6,864 nucleotides of DNA from Rhodanobacter sp. UBA5168 (GTDB lineage: Bacteria > Pseudomonadota > Gammaproteobacteria > Xanthomonadales > Rhodanobacteraceae), in assembly GCA_002413455.1 (NCBI GenBank), contig DHXA01000271.1:1-6864 (forward strand). The letters are read 5' to 3'. This document shows positions 6,220-6,864 of this stretch, piece by piece (positions within the stretch are counted from its first letter, which is position 1; each line of letters starts with the position of its first letter). The notes below the pieces were generated by a model, which was not told where the DNA came from, made no database searches, and saw only the letters and a program-made list of their open reading frames with translations. Both the position numbers and the translations under genes were made by a program.

Positions 6220-6765
6220 ATGCCCGCCGATCCCGCTACGATCTGGACGATCGGCCACTCCACCCGCACGCTGGAGGAGTTCCTCGGCCTGCTCGGCGAA
6301 TACCGCATCGAAGCGATCGCCGACGTGCGTCGCCTCCCCGGCTCGCGCCGTTATCCGCACTTCGCCAGCGAAGCCCTGGCCAAATCACTGCCCGTGCATG
6401 GCATCGCCTACGAATGGATGCCGGAGCTCGGCGGACGACGCAAGGTGCAGCCAGGCTCACCGAATACCGCGTGGCGCAATGCCTCGTTCCAGGGTTACGC
6501 GGACTACACCGCCACCGCGGCATTCGCCGAAGGCCTCTCCGAGCTGCTGAAGCTGGCCGCAAGCAAGCGCACCGCGATGATGTGCGCCGAGGTGCTGTGG
6601 TGGCGCTTCCATCGTTCGATCGTTTCCGACGTGCTGAAGCTGCGCGGGATCGAAGTGATCCACATCATCGACGCCAAGCACACGACGGTGCATCCGTATA
6701 CGTCACCGGCGCGGATCGTGGATGGGCGGTTGAGTTTTGCGGGGGAGCAGGGGGAGTTGTTGTGA
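6220..6765 (+). CDS. DUF488 family protein
   Basis: This 181-residue protein is a full-length member of the DUF488 family. Motifs in order are IWTIGHSTRTLEEF (8-21), IADVRRLPGSRRYPHF (33-48), ELGGRR (69-74), SFQGYADY (89-96), MCAE (121-124) and WWRFHRSIVSD (127-137). The conserved Asp35, Arg37/Arg38, His47, Cys122 and Glu124 suggest an active or ligand-binding site, but no reaction has been assigned to the family. Members usually read W-R-C-H-R in the last motif; here the Cys is replaced by Phe130, leaving only Cys122. No signal peptide or membrane segment is seen. The ATG at 6220 is three bases after the DUF2945 stop; no strong Shine-Dalgarno is visible, consistent with translational coupling. 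The family call is firm; function is unknown. Confidence 0.92.
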   Translation: MPADPATIWTIGHSTRTLEEFLGLLGEYRIEAIADVRRLPGSRRYPHFASEALAKSLPVHGIAYEWMPELGGRRKVQPGSPNTAWRNASFQGYADYTATAAFAEGLSELLKLAASKRTAMMCAEVLWWRFHRSIVSDVLKLRGIEVIHIIDAKHTTVHPYTSPARIVDGRLSFAGEQGELL

Positions 6766-6813
6766 CGCGTCATTCCACGATGCTCACGGGGACGAACCGG
6801 AAGACTCGAGAGC

Positions 6814-6853
6814 AAAGTGCAGTCGATCGCCTGCAGCGACCGAGTCACTTTTC
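6814..6853 (+). terminator. Possible terminator downstream of the DUF2945-DUF488 unit
   Basis: AAAGTG (6814-6819) pairs with CACTTT (6846-6851), and within it GTCG (6822-6825) pairs with CGAC (6837-6840), leaving an uneven internal loop. The distal arm runs into TTTTCTCTT, a T-rich tail on the plus strand. The imperfect stem makes this only a candidate. No gene is supported in the last 99 bases of the window. Confidence 0.3.
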
Positions 6854-6864
6854 TCTTGCGTGGC

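Noticed and set aside
6766..6864. Further gene in the last 99 bases
   Set aside because: No start with a ribosome binding site and no recognisable coding segment is visible on either strand; only the terminator candidate is supported.

Overview
The window is high-GC DNA with dense, short-spaced genes and strong G/C preference at third codon positions. Gene content (periplasmic S9 peptidases, a small TonB-C protein, an EstB-type esterase next to an AlgZ/AlgR pair, DUF2945 and DUF488 proteins) suggests a Gammaproteobacterium of the Xanthomonadales/Lysobacterales, possibly Rhodanobacteraceae. That placement is an inference from codon use and family resemblance, not from a marker gene.

Layout. 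(1) Positions 1-266, minus strand: the N-terminal part of an exported S9 (DPP IV-like) peptidase whose gene runs off the left edge. (2) A roughly 150-bp divergent intergenic region. (3) 416-2578, plus: an exported prolyl-oligopeptidase-family serine peptidase with a complete Ser-Asp-His triad, followed by a strong hairpin. (4) 2678-3448, plus: a secreted protein with two TonB-C-like units, preceded by a good Shine-Dalgarno sequence. (5) 3465-5915, plus: a compact run of an alpha/beta-hydrolase carboxylesterase, an AlgZ/LytS-type membrane histidine kinase and an AlgR/LytTR-type response regulator. Kinase stop and regulator start overlap by one base. (6) 6004-6765, plus: a two-gene unit of a DUF2945 (HVA1/TUDOR-like) protein and a DUF488 protein 3 bp apart. 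(7) A short 3' region with a possible terminator.

Functional picture. The left half looks like periplasmic peptide degradation by two S9 enzymes transcribed from one divergent region. The middle is a two-component switch: the kinase senses at the membrane and the LytTR regulator binds DNA. In Pseudomonas the homologous pair controls type IV pili and alginate; the targets here cannot be read from the window. The right-hand DUF2945-DUF488 pair has no assigned function.

No mobile element, CRISPR array, tRNA or rRNA was seen. I did not find a clear new multi-gene defence or biosynthetic system. The most unusual points are an Asn where prolyl oligopeptidases carry the proline-stacking Trp, a perfect 11-bp inverted repeat covering the algZ start codon, a missing second Cys in the DUF488 protein, and the poorly understood DUF2945-DUF488 pair.
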